A DNA stretch of 64,000 nucleotides from Acidimicrobiia bacterium (GTDB lineage Bacteria > Actinomycetota > Acidimicrobiia > Spongiisociales > Spongiisociaceae). The notes below the pieces were generated by a model. The model was not told the origin of the DNA. It made no database searches and worked only from the letters and a program-made list of their open reading frames with translations. The translations under genes and the position numbers were made by a program. The stretch is taken from contig QIDH01000058.1 of assembly GCA_003229305.1 (NCBI GenBank), positions 27,774-91,773 on the forward strand, written 5' to 3'. How positions within the stretch are numbered: the stretch's first letter is position 1; each line of letters starts with the position of its first letter. Shown here piece after piece: positions 47,448 through 56,627 of this stretch.

Positions 47448-48173
47448 CTACACCGGTGGGGCCGGTTTGGGCGCGCCCGATCCGGCCGATCTTGACGGCG
47501 CCCTGCTCGCTGCTGCCTCCGTCGTGACCGATATCGACATCGTGAAAGCCAGACTGCCGACAACTCCCCCTCCGGCGGCTGCTGCCGCGGATTCGAGGGT
47601 GGTTCCGGTGGTGACGACATCATCGATCAGGAGAATTCCTCCCGCGGCCGCCTCACTCAGGAGACGGAACCGCTGGGCGCGCCGCGAATTTCGCCCGTGG
47701 CCGGCATGGGGCGGCCGCCACACAGGGGACCTCAGCAGCCGGACGCTGGGAAGTCCCACGATCCGACCCAACTCCTTGGCCAGAAGGACGGATTGATCGA
47801 CGCCGTAGCGGACTCGGCGAACGATGGCCCTCGGAACCGGGACGAGCACCAGTGCATCAGGCGGGACCAGGGGGGCCATGGCCTCGGCTAATTCCCTCGC
47901 GAGACCGGCCACGGCGTCGTATTTCAGGCGGTGGACGAGCCGTTTTGCTGCTCCTTCGTGGGCGAAGCTCGCGCCAACTCGCAAGCCGGATTCCAGGCGG
48001 CGGACGGGTGCCGGCCGCAGAGAGTGGTCGCATTTCTTACAGAGGGCGAAAGACACTGTCGCATCTTGCACAGAAGTCTTTCGATTGCTCACACATACTC
48101 CGCAAGCCAGGCATAGCATGGGGTCACGGTAGGGGTTGGGTGTGACATGGTCTACAGACACTCCCAACATCAC
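47448..48173 (-). CDS. ComF family phosphoribosyltransferase
   Basis: 'CLACGVCVSNR', 'RLVHRLKYDAVAGLARELAE', 'LLIDDVVTTGTTLESAAAA'. Confidence 0.9.
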   Translation of the reverse strand: MMLGVSVDHVTPNPYRDPMLCLACGVCVSNRKTSVQDATVSFALCKKCDHSLRPAPVRRLESGLRVGASFAHEGAAKRLVHRLKYDAVAGLARELAEAMAPLVPPDALVLVPVPRAIVRRVRYGVDQSVLLAKELGRIVGLPSVRLLRSPVWRPPHAGHGRNSRRAQRFRLLSEAAAGGILLIDDVVTTGTTLESAAAAAGGGVVGSLAFTMSISVTTEAAASRAPSRSAGSGAPKPAPPV

Positions 48174-48203
48174 TCTCAGTGGCCAGGAGAGAGGGCGAGC
48201 GCA

Positions 48204-50069
48204 ATGGATACAACGGTGGCACTAAAACGGGAAAACGTCCGGCGGAAGCGCCTGTGGCGCTTGGTTGCTGTCCTGTCGGTCTTGGCCGCCTGGTTCTGGG
48301 GCCGGGTCCTATCGGATTCTCCGCTACTGCCACAGCCACCGAGCCTTGGCGAAGACGTGATTTTCTGGCTCCCTGGGATGGTGATCATTCTGCTTCTTGG
48401 CCTCGTTCTCGTGCTGCCGATGCTGAGCAACTCGAAATCGCCGCACGTCATCTACAGGCCAGAACAGATAGAGGTCGGGTTTCAGGATGTGGTCGGGCTC
48501 GGCAGGGTGGTCGACGAGGTCGACCACACGCTGAGAATCATGCTCGACCACGAATCTTTCAGAAAAGACATGGGCGGCAGGCCACGGCGCGGCGTGCTCT
48601 TCGAGGGTCCTCCCGGCACCGGCAAAACCCATCTAGCGAAAGCGCTAGCCAAGGAGGCCGGCGTTCCGTTCCTCTTCGTGTCGGCCACAGCCTTCCAGTC
48701 GATGTGGTTTGGCATGACTGCCCGAAAGATCAGGGCATTCTTCAAGGCGATGCGCAAGGCTGCGCGAAAAGAAGGCGGAGCCATTGGCTTCATCGAAGAG
48801 ATCGATGCAATTGGCCTGCAGCGGAGCGGCGTATCTTCGATGTCGGAGACCAACCTCGCGTCAACCATCAACAGGTCGGTCAGCAGCGAGACCGGAAGCA
48901 TGGTCAACGAGTTGTTGATCCAGATGCAGAGTTTCGACGAGCCCTCGGCCGGCGAGCGATTCCGCGGCAAATTCATCAGTACAGCCAATCTGTTCCTGCC
49001 CCCCCATCGCCTACTCAAAAAGAGGGTTCCGCAGTATTCGAATATCCTGTTGATCGGCGCGACCAACCGGGCCAGTCAGCTCGACCCGGCACTGGTGAGG
49101 CCTGGCAGGTTCGATCGCATTCTTCATTTCGACATCCCGGGTCGGACGGCTCGGATGCAGTTGCTCGAATATTTTCTGGCTCGCAAATCCCACACAGACG
49201 AGCTCAATAGCCGTGAAGCCATTGAGGATCTGGCCTCTGCGACCCTCGGATATACGCCTGCGTCCATAGAGCGCCTGTTCGACGAGGCGCTGCTGCTGGC
49301 GGTGAAGGACGAACGAAACGCGATGACGTTGCTGGACCTGCGCCGGGCCCGTCTGGAGATCGAGGTCGGCCTGCCGGAACCCACCGACTACGAGAAATCC
49401 GAGGCCGCGACCATCGCATGCCACGAGGCCGGTCACGCGACCGCTGCCTACCTGGTGGGCAAAGGTCGCAAGTTGGAGGTTCTCTCCATCATCAAGAGGC
49501 GAGATGCCCTCGGATTCTTGGCCCACCGGCTAGCGGACGAACGACATACTCAACGACAGAGCGAACTACTGGCACTCATCCAGATCTCGTTGGGTGGCAT
49601 GGTTGCCGAGGAGATCTTCTTCGGAGAATCAGGAACCGGACCAGGCGGAGACCTGATCGGGGCTACGAATGTGGCTGTTGAGATGGTCGGCTCCCTCGGG
49701 ATGGGGGGATCGCTGGTCTCATATCGAGCCCTGGAGATGGGCGCGATCGGTGGCAACCTGGCCGCCAAGGTGCTCAGCGACAAACAGGGACGTGAAGACG
49801 TCGATCGCATCTTGAACGACAACAAGGTGTTGGTCACCCAGCTGCTGCTCGAGAACCGGCACATCGTCGAGGCCTTGCGGGACGCTTTGCTCGATCGAGA
49901 GGAACTCATAGACGATGAAATCCTGGATGTTATCCGGGCCGCCGAAGCAAGACACGAGGCGACCGGTGCCGAAGTGACGGTTATCGACCTGAGAGCCGAA
50001 ACGATCGCTTCCGCCGCGATCAAGAACGAAGATCGATGGGCTCCAAGCGAAGGAGCATCTGAGGCCTAG
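48204..50069 (+). CDS. FtsH-like membrane AAA+ zinc metalloprotease (divergent)
   Basis: Two N-terminal TMs, Walker A 'GPPGTGKTHLAKALA', 'GFIEEIDAIG', 'ATNRASQLDPALVRPGRFDR', M41 'HEAGHATAAYL', 'AEEIFFGESGTGPGGDLIGAT'. Confidence 0.9.
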   Translation: MDTTVALKRENVRRKRLWRLVAVLSVLAAWFWGRVLSDSPLLPQPPSLGEDVIFWLPGMVIILLLGLVLVLPMLSNSKSPHVIYRPEQIEVGFQDVVGLGRVVDEVDHTLRIMLDHESFRKDMGGRPRRGVLFEGPPGTGKTHLAKALAKEAGVPFLFVSATAFQSMWFGMTARKIRAFFKAMRKAARKEGGAIGFIEEIDAIGLQRSGVSSMSETNLASTINRSVSSETGSMVNELLIQMQSFDEPSAGERFRGKFISTANLFLPPHRLLKKRVPQYSNILLIGATNRASQLDPALVRPGRFDRILHFDIPGRTARMQLLEYFLARKSHTDELNSREAIEDLASATLGYTPASIERLFDEALLLAVKDERNAMTLLDLRRARLEIEVGLPEPTDYEKSEAATIACHEAGHATAAYLVGKGRKLEVLSIIKRRDALGFLAHRLADERHTQRQSELLALIQISLGGMVAEEIFFGESGTGPGGDLIGATNVAVEMVGSLGMGGSLVSYRALEMGAIGGNLAAKVLSDKQGREDVDRILNDNKVLVTQLLLENRHIVEALRDALLDREELIDDEILDVIRAAEARHEATGAEVTVIDLRAETIASAAIKNEDRWAPSEGASEA

Positions 50070-50087
50070 CCGAGGATAGCGGCCCGC

Positions 50088-51428
50088 CTATCCTGGGACG
50101 ACGGCCTTCACCTCGGCGACCAGCGCCGCCACCGCCTCTGGGTCGGGGGCCTCAACATTGAGACGGAGCAACGATTCGGTATTGGACGGTCGCAGGTTCA
50201 ACCAGCGATCTGGCCAGGTGACTGTCAGCCCGTCTAGAAGATCGATCTGCTCGCCTGCGTAGCGGCTCGCCACCAGATCGGAGGCGATGGCCCGGTCGTC
50301 AACCATGAGATTGATCTCCCCTGAAGACGCGTATGGCTCATACGGCAGGCGAAGTTCCGATAGCGGTACGCCCGCCTCCGAAATGACCTGAAGCAGGACA
50401 AGCATTGCCAGGGTGCCCGAATCCGCGTAGTAGTTGTCCCTGAAGTAGTAGTGACCGGAGTGTTCGCCTCCAAAGACCGCTCGGGATTCGGCCATTACGG
50501 CCTTGATGAACGAATGACCCACCCTGGTCCTAATCGGCCTGCCACCTGCCGCCCGAACCAGCTCCGGCACAGCTTTGGAGCAGATGAGATTGTGCACGAT
50601 CGTCGCGCCTGGCTCGCGAAGCAGGAACCAATCTGCGATGATCGCGGTGGTAGTCGAGCCGCTGATCGGCTGGAGACGGTCGTCGATGAAAAACGCCCGG
50701 TCGGCGTCTGCGTCGAACGCCACGCCTACGTCCGCTCCGCTGGTTCTCATGAACTCGACGAGATCGACGAGGTTGGCAGGGTCGATGGGATTGGCAGGAT
50801 GGTTGGGGAAGGTGCCATCCGGCTCAAGAAATAGACCCAACAGCTCCGCGTCCAGGCGGTCGAACACATCGGGAATGGCGACTCCTGCCATGCCGTTACC
50901 GCCGTCGACCGCTACCGCCAATTGGGATATTCGTTCAGGATCGATGATCGAAAGCATGTGGTCGACGTAGCCGGGAGTCGGATCGACCTTCGAGACCTCT
51001 CCGCCTACCGCGCCTGAGTCTAGGTCGATGCTCGCAGCCAGGGTCGCTATCTCACTCAAGCCGGACTCTGCGCTGATCGGCGCTGCACCCGCGCCGCTCA
51101 ATTTGATGCCGTTGTAGGCCGGCGGGTTGTGGGAGGCGGTGATCATCGCCCCAGGGATGCCGTGTTTGCCTGAGTAGTAGTACACCACGTCCGTCGCCGC
51201 CTCGCCTAGATCGACGACCGCGACTCCCGCCCGATGCAAGCCTCGTATGAACGCTTCGCTCAGGCCAGGCGAGCTCTCCCTACAATCCCTCGCCACCGCA
51301 ATCTGGCGGTCTCCGGTGGTCTTGGCGAAGCCGTATCCAATCCGTTCGGCTGCGTCCTCATCCAACTCGCCGTTATCCACACGTCCGCGGATGTCGTACG
51401 CCTTGAAGATGACCTCTAGTTGTCCCAT
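50088..51428 (-). CDS. manB: Phosphomannomutase/phosphoglucomutase
   Basis: 'FKAYDIRGRVDN', 'MITASHNPPAYNGIKLSG', 'FDADADRAFFID', 'GGEHSGHYYF'. Confidence 0.94.
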   Translation of the reverse strand: MGQLEVIFKAYDIRGRVDNGELDEDAAERIGYGFAKTTGDRQIAVARDCRESSPGLSEAFIRGLHRAGVAVVDLGEAATDVVYYYSGKHGIPGAMITASHNPPAYNGIKLSGAGAAPISAESGLSEIATLAASIDLDSGAVGGEVSKVDPTPGYVDHMLSIIDPERISQLAVAVDGGNGMAGVAIPDVFDRLDAELLGLFLEPDGTFPNHPANPIDPANLVDLVEFMRTSGADVGVAFDADADRAFFIDDRLQPISGSTTTAIIADWFLLREPGATIVHNLICSKAVPELVRAAGGRPIRTRVGHSFIKAVMAESRAVFGGEHSGHYYFRDNYYADSGTLAMLVLLQVISEAGVPLSELRLPYEPYASSGEINLMVDDRAIASDLVASRYAGEQIDLLDGLTVTWPDRWLNLRPSNTESLLRLNVEAPDPEAVAALVAEVKAVVPG

Positions 51429-51518
51429 TCGGTATCTCTCCGAGCGCCAGGGCGTGACGATAGCCAGCGGTCCGGCGCCCTCCTACAATCGTCCGACCAT
51501 GAGCAACGAGGCAAGAAA

Positions 51519-52238
51519 ATGGGCGTCGACTACGCCATCGTGATCCCGATCCACAACGAGGCCGATTTCCTCGACGGCGCTCTCGCCGCATTGATCGGGG
51601 AGGTCGACGAAGTCACGTCCTCCTACCGAATAGTTCTCTCGGAAAACGGTTCGTCCGACGAAACGCTGGCCAAGGCGCAAGATGCGGCATTGACGGACGA
51701 GCGCATCAGCGTCCTCACCATGAACACTCCTGACTACGGAGGGTCGATGCGGGCCGGCATGGGTTCGGTCCGCAATGCTGAGTGGATCGTCACGTTCGAC
51801 ATCGACTACTTTTCGGGCGCCTTCATCCGAAGTGTGGGCGAAGCCGCCGAGCGATCGGACATCGTCATCGCATCCAAACGAGCGCCGGGATCCGAAGATC
51901 GAAGATCCGTCGTCAGAAGACTCGGAACATCTGTCTTCAACATGCTTCTGCGGAGGTTGGTCGGATCGGGGGTCTCGGACACCCACGGGATAAAGGCGTT
52001 TCGGGCCACTGTTGTGGAGGACCTCGTCCCATTGGTCGTTCTGCGTCAGGATCTGTTCGACACCGAACTCGTCATTCGAGCGGAAAGGGCCGGGTACCGC
52101 ATTACCGAGATACCGATAGTCGTCGAGGAACGGAGGGCGGCCAGAAGCTCTCTGCTCAAGCGCATCCCCCGCACCATCCGGGGAATTTTCGTACTCAGAA
52201 AGACCTTGGGGAAGGTCAGGCGGATAGGTGAGAACTAG
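51519..52238 (+). CDS. Family 2 glycosyltransferase
   Basis: 'YAIVIPIHNEADFLDGALAALIGEVDE', 'VLSENGSSDET', 'GVSDTHGIKAFR'. Confidence 0.88.
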   Translation: MGVDYAIVIPIHNEADFLDGALAALIGEVDEVTSSYRIVLSENGSSDETLAKAQDAALTDERISVLTMNTPDYGGSMRAGMGSVRNAEWIVTFDIDYFSGAFIRSVGEAAERSDIVIASKRAPGSEDRRSVVRRLGTSVFNMLLRRLVGSGVSDTHGIKAFRATVVEDLVPLVVLRQDLFDTELVIRAERAGYRITEIPIVVEERRAARSSLLKRIPRTIRGIFVLRKTLGKVRRIGEN

Positions 52239-52683
52239 GGGTGCGGTCCATCGAGTCGAGGGATCTCTTGAATACTACATCCCGATACGCGGCGAACTTT
52301 GGGATGATCACCAGCCCCGTCGCAACCACCGAAGCCAGATTCGTGCCGATTCTGCTCAACGGACCCCATTTGCGATCTGCCAACTCCAATACGATGACCG
52401 TAACTGCCCAGGCTGCCAGATTCACCAGGAAGAATTTGGAAGTCTCCCTGGCATTGCCAACCGATCCGTCGGCTATCCGGAAACTCCAGCGGCGGTTGAG
52501 AACGTAGGAGAGGCCAGTTGCCAGAACGAAGGCGATCGTGACGGACCAAAACCCGGTCAGCCACGTCAAGGCAACGTTGAGAATCGCGAAATACACAAGG
52601 GTGTTGAAGCCGCCGATCAAACCCACCCTGACCACTTGGCCGAGGGTTTTGCGATTGAAAAACGTTCGAAGGTAGCTGCTCAA
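52216..52683 (-). CDS. GtrA-family membrane protein (TTG start overlapping upstream stop)
   Basis: 'VVRVGLIGGFNTLVYFAILNVALTWL', 'LSYVLNRRWSFR'; TTGA overlap with next gene. Confidence 0.85.
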   Translation of the reverse strand: MSSYLRTFFNRKTLGQVVRVGLIGGFNTLVYFAILNVALTWLTGFWSVTIAFVLATGLSYVLNRRWSFRIADGSVGNARETSKFFLVNLAAWAVTVIVLELADRKWGPLSRIGTNLASVVATGLVIIPKFAAYRDVVFKRSLDSMDRTPSSHLSA

Positions 52684-55082
52684 GATACCCGCCTCCTGGT
52701 GACCCGAACGGCGAAAACGACCCCGATAATCCCGAGTATCGACAGCGCCAATCCTGACTTTTCGGCCCAAGTGGACTTGAACTGAAGGGTGACGTCGCTC
52801 TGGGTGGGAATCACCATCATCAGCGAAGGACTGACCCTGAACGGTCCCTCGGCTCCCTCCACCTGCCAGTTCGGGAAGTATGAGACCTTGACCATATGCG
52901 GAACGCCGATCGCGGTAGTGCTGAACGAGACGCGCTCGTCCTCGATCTCCACGTCGCTCACCTGTCCGATGGTGGCGATCGGTGTTCTCTCGCTCGGATA
53001 GTCAACCTCAACCGTCGGCGGTCTGAGGCCTTCACTATCGTCCACTGCTTTGGCTGTGACCCTCGCCCAATCGTCAGGGCCCTCTTCGACAATCCACTGA
53101 TCCAGAAGATCGAGATCGTCGTACCAATCGAGGGCAACGTCCACAAAATCGGGCTCTTCACTCGGAGAAAACACACCGGTCATCGATGACAGGAAACTGC
53201 TATCGCCCGTTTCGTAAACCCATGGTTCGAAACGAGCGATGTCAACAAGTGAACTCTCTGGCAGTTCGAAAATCGTGAACGGCGTCGTCTCGGCGATCAG
53301 GGAGAAGTCCGGGTGGGAAAGAGCTTCCGCCCTTGCCTCTTCGGTGAACGTCACGTAGTACTCGACGTTGAAGAGCTGCATGTGGGCCGATCCTCGGTCG
53401 AAATCGAAATTCCGATAGGCCAGGCCAGGGATGGGATTGGACGGCTTCCTGCTCAGCTCGGCCGCGTTCAGAAAGTGGAATGGGGTTGTCAGCGAAGATT
53501 CAAAGAAGAGACCCTCCATCGAGGGGTTGGCGCCTTGGGACCAATACGGAAACAGCATCAGAGCCATTGGTGTCCCGTACTGGTTCAGCTCGCCATTGGC
53601 CTCCCATTGCACCCTGCCAGGGCCGAGTGCGGCTACACGTTCGGTAACTGCCTGATACTCGGCGAACGGACCCTTCTGCTCGTAGCCCGAATAATTCCAC
53701 CTTGCCCATCCATCCACGTATGCCTCTTCGGTCACCGTCCCAACTGCGGCCGCACCGATGATGAGCGAGGCGGCGATCGCCGGAATCAGGGTGGCGCTCT
53801 GCATGCGAGCCGGCGCCAAGAACAGGCCCACTATCAGCGCAGCTCCTACGATTCCGACCAGCCAGCGCATCTCGATCTGACCACCGGCAACATCGACCTC
53901 TCGCCTGGCGTTGGCCGCGGCCGTCATCATGAACACCGCAAACGAACCGACCGCGATCTGAGCCCACCAGGTGCTGAGACGCCTCGGGAGCCGCCTGGCC
54001 AGCTCGACCGCAGCCATCCCGACGGCCAGACCCGCAAAAACAGACACTCCAAAAAACCAATGGGGAAGCAACCGGCCATTCCACAGCTTGCTCCCCTGAT
54101 CGAGCTCGACGAAACCGCCGATCGGAAGCAAGAACGTCAGCACGGCGAACGGCGCAACCTTGCGGGTTCGGATCATCGACCAGACCAGGCCAACCGTCCC
54201 TGCGATCAGGATCGGCCACAGCTCGGGAGGAAGGAGCTCATCCAGCCCTTCGAGGGGTTGCCAGTTCATGTCAGTGGTCATATTCAATCTCACCAGGAGC
54301 GGCAGCGCCCAGAACGCCGCAACCGCGAACCCCAGCAGCCAAGTGAGCGGAACGTAACGACGGCCCCGTTTCCAGAACAGCATCACCAGGGTCGCGATGA
54401 CTGCGGTGATCGTGGTCAGCACGTGAGTCAAGGCAGTGAGGGCCAAGAAGAGGGCCGCCCACGGGCCATATTTACGGTCTTCGTGGATCGTTTTGGTGGC
54501 GAGGCTCAGGTACACGAGGGCGAGAGCGAACGACCACGAGTAGCTGAACTCACCCGCCAGGGTCGAGGCGATGGTCCCGCCAAAAATCTGGGGGGTGGGG
54601 TTTTCGAGAAAAGCGAAGGCTGCACCGGCCGTTCCTGTGACCATCGCCACAGCTCGGCCGAAGCCCATCGCCCGAGCGAAGTAGTAGGTAGCACTCGGCA
54701 GAGCCAGCAGGCCGATGACGGTGACGATCTTGAATGCAACGCCGTAGGGAAGGAAGAGGTCAAGGAAGACGATGACGAGAGACGGGAGCGGGAAATAGAA
54801 ATAGAAGATCGGAAAGCCGGCGAACCACGAGTTACTCCAACCCTGGATTCTCCCCCTTGGCAGCAACTCGTCACGCAGAAACGCAGGGCCGAGAACGTGG
54901 GCACCCATATCGCCGCCTGACGGGGTTGTGGCGGTGAATATCAGCCCTGGATTGAGAACGAGCAGAATGATGACGGTCGAAACCGCCAAGCCGCCGATCA
55001 CAAGCCATTTGGCGCTCGGGTTGATGGAACGCCTTATGTGATCTGGTGGCGCGGCGGGGAGCCGCTCCGAACGAAGAGCCAT
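52680..55082 (-). CDS. Large multi-TM membrane protein (GT-C/YfhO-like glycosyltransferase candidate)
   Basis: Many TM helices, 'SGGDMGAHVLGPAFLRDELLPRGRIQGWSNSWFAGFPIFYFYFPLPS', large C-terminal extracytoplasmic part. Confidence 0.78.
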   Translation of the reverse strand: MALRSERLPAAPPDHIRRSINPSAKWLVIGGLAVSTVIILLVLNPGLIFTATTPSGGDMGAHVLGPAFLRDELLPRGRIQGWSNSWFAGFPIFYFYFPLPSLVIVFLDLFLPYGVAFKIVTVIGLLALPSATYYFARAMGFGRAVAMVTGTAGAAFAFLENPTPQIFGGTIASTLAGEFSYSWSFALALVYLSLATKTIHEDRKYGPWAALFLALTALTHVLTTITAVIATLVMLFWKRGRRYVPLTWLLGFAVAAFWALPLLVRLNMTTDMNWQPLEGLDELLPPELWPILIAGTVGLVWSMIRTRKVAPFAVLTFLLPIGGFVELDQGSKLWNGRLLPHWFFGVSVFAGLAVGMAAVELARRLPRRLSTWWAQIAVGSFAVFMMTAAANARREVDVAGGQIEMRWLVGIVGAALIVGLFLAPARMQSATLIPAIAASLIIGAAAVGTVTEEAYVDGWARWNYSGYEQKGPFAEYQAVTERVAALGPGRVQWEANGELNQYGTPMALMLFPYWSQGANPSMEGLFFESSLTTPFHFLNAAELSRKPSNPIPGLAYRNFDFDRGSAHMQLFNVEYYVTFTEEARAEALSHPDFSLIAETTPFTIFELPESSLVDIARFEPWVYETGDSSFLSSMTGVFSPSEEPDFVDVALDWYDDLDLLDQWIVEEGPDDWARVTAKAVDDSEGLRPPTVEVDYPSERTPIATIGQVSDVEIEDERVSFSTTAIGVPHMVKVSYFPNWQVEGAEGPFRVSPSLMMVIPTQSDVTLQFKSTWAEKSGLALSILGIIGVVFAVRVTRRRVS

Positions 55083-55197
55083 GGGAACGACGCTAACTCG
55101 TTGGGAGAATTGTCAGAAGTTCGAAGCGCAGAGAGTAGGCGAGGCCATCGGGCTACAGGTCCCAAGTCACCTGGACCTGTGGCCGTCCAGGCGTAGC

Positions 55198-55371
55198 TCA
55201 GCGGGACTGGCGCGCGATGTCGAGCACTTGAGACAGCGTTATCGACTCGCCATTGCGGTCCCACCACTTGTGCTCGCACCGGTGGCACGCGCAGAAATAG
55301 ACCTCTGTCCCGTCCGGGAGCCGTTGCTGAATCTCGATGACGTCTTCGACGCCGCAATCAGGGCACTTCAT
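55198..55371 (-). CDS. Small zinc-ribbon protein
   Basis: 'MKCPDCGVEDVIEIQQRLPDGTEVYFCACHRCEHKWWDRNGE'; CxxC pairs. Confidence 0.65.
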   Translation of the reverse strand: MKCPDCGVEDVIEIQQRLPDGTEVYFCACHRCEHKWWDRNGESITLSQVLDIARQSR

Positions 55372-55444
55372 ATCCGAACCAGGATAACCGCATAAGCTCC
55401 ACATCGGAAGAGATCAAGAATTCGACACATTCGACGTGGTCGGG

Positions 55445-55702
55445 TCACTCTTCATCCAACAGTTTGCCGACATACCGGCTTCGCCGTTTGCCGTCTTGCG
55501 TCCAGTACGCGTACCAATACGGTCCGTGCGGACATCTGGTACACGCCGGTTTGCCACATTTCACGTGTCGAGGCCGCAACCGGACCTCAGGGCGTTCGGC
55601 GATCGGACCCCCAAGACGGGCCTCGGCCAAGATCATCAGCCGCCGCAGCCCGTGCTCGTCGAGGTCTTTGACCGCGTCGATCAGATCACGATCGAGCGAC
55701 AC
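55445..55702 (-). CDS. Small Cys-containing protein, DUF6788-like
   Basis: 'HVKCGKPACTRCPHGPYWYAYWTQDGKRRSRYVGK'. Confidence 0.65.
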   Translation of the reverse strand: MSLDRDLIDAVKDLDEHGLRRLMILAEARLGGPIAERPEVRLRPRHVKCGKPACTRCPHGPYWYAYWTQDGKRRSRYVGKLLDEE

Positions 55703-55706
55703 CCGA

Positions 55707-55928
55707 CTACGCGACCTCGAGAGGAGCGAACAAAGGGGTAACGGTTCGCCGGTCGGCCAGACGCCAGCCGAGCGGAGGAGTCAGCTTGTCGGCACATCGG
55801 GCGCACATCGGGTAGCCCTGGCCTGGTTTGGGTGCAGCCAGCAGGTCTTCAAGCCACACTTCTGCGCCTTGATAGTCGAAAGCCATTAGCGCCGCACCCG
55901 GAGCTGCGCATCGAACACAGTTGGTCAT
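55707..55928 (-). CDS. DUF3499-like small Cys protein
   Basis: 'MTNCVRCAAPGAALMAFDYQGAEVWLEDL...YPMCARCADKLTPPLGWRLADRR'. Confidence 0.72.
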   Translation of the reverse strand: MTNCVRCAAPGAALMAFDYQGAEVWLEDLLAAPKPGQGYPMCARCADKLTPPLGWRLADRRTVTPLFAPLEVA

Positions 55929-56219
55929 GGCGACAACGATATCCCCGATAGGCCCTGCGACCAAGGACTCACCGTCGCACGCCGCGACGGTCCCCGCCAT
56001 CGCTATCCGCCTTCCGTTCTCAGCCATCCGCATTCCGTCGCGGCCTGTCGCTCCTCCAGATCGCACTGCGACTCTCGCAGCCAATGGAGCCGGGCCACAC
56101 AGGGTTCTTACGCGCGGGATCGCGCGTAAGACGATTTTGTCATTCATTCCATTCCTTGGAAGACGAGCTCAGAATGCAAACCGGAAGGCCGACACGGAAA
56201 GCGGAAAGCGGACAACCCC

Positions 56220-56627
56220 TCAGAATCGTGAGAGGCGTTTCTTCCACTTGGCCAGCGAAGCCCCGTCCGGCAATCCAACCACATCATCGAGTACGCGTCC
56301 CAGACTGTCGACCAGGACAACTGTCGGAACCGAGTCCACCCCAAACGCGACCCAGCCGTCCGGGTCGTCTTCCCAGGCAATCTCCCGAAAATCATCGCCA
56401 AGGCTTTGATTGAGGACCAGCCGAGCCTCTTGACAAGAATCGCAGGTTCTCGAGCTGAAGAAGAAGATCCCTGGCCCTTCAAGAACCCCAATCGGCCAGT
56501 CGTGGCCAGGGCCGGCCGGACGCCTGGCGATCAAGCATACGCCAGCAGCAACCACCGCCACCACTCCAAGCCTTAGCGCGATCTCAGCCACCTGTCCCGG
56601 TCCCAACCACTGGTATCCCAGCGACAT
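56220..56627 (-). CDS. Membrane-anchored thioredoxin-like protein (start 56627 or GTG 56591)
   Basis: One TM, 'GIFFFSSRTCDSCQEARLVL' CxxC, 'FGVDSVPTVVLVDSLGRVLDD' cis-Pro motif. Confidence 0.78.
   Translation of the reverse strand: MSLGYQWLGPGQVAEIALRLGVVAVVAAGVCLIARRPAGPGHDWPIGVLEGPGIFFFSSRTCDSCQEARLVLNQSLGDDFREIAWEDDPDGWVAFGVDSVPTVVLVDSLGRVLDDVVGLPDGASLAKWKKRLSRF

Noticed and set aside
48179-49210. 343-aa + strand ORF in another frame of the FtsH-like gene
   Set aside because: Overlaps a gene with clear AAA+/M41 motifs; no recognisable domain.
53313-54920. 535-aa + strand ORF
   Set aside because: Antisense shadow of the large membrane protein gene (52680-55082, -); composition is Arg/Gln/His-rich and lacks family motifs.
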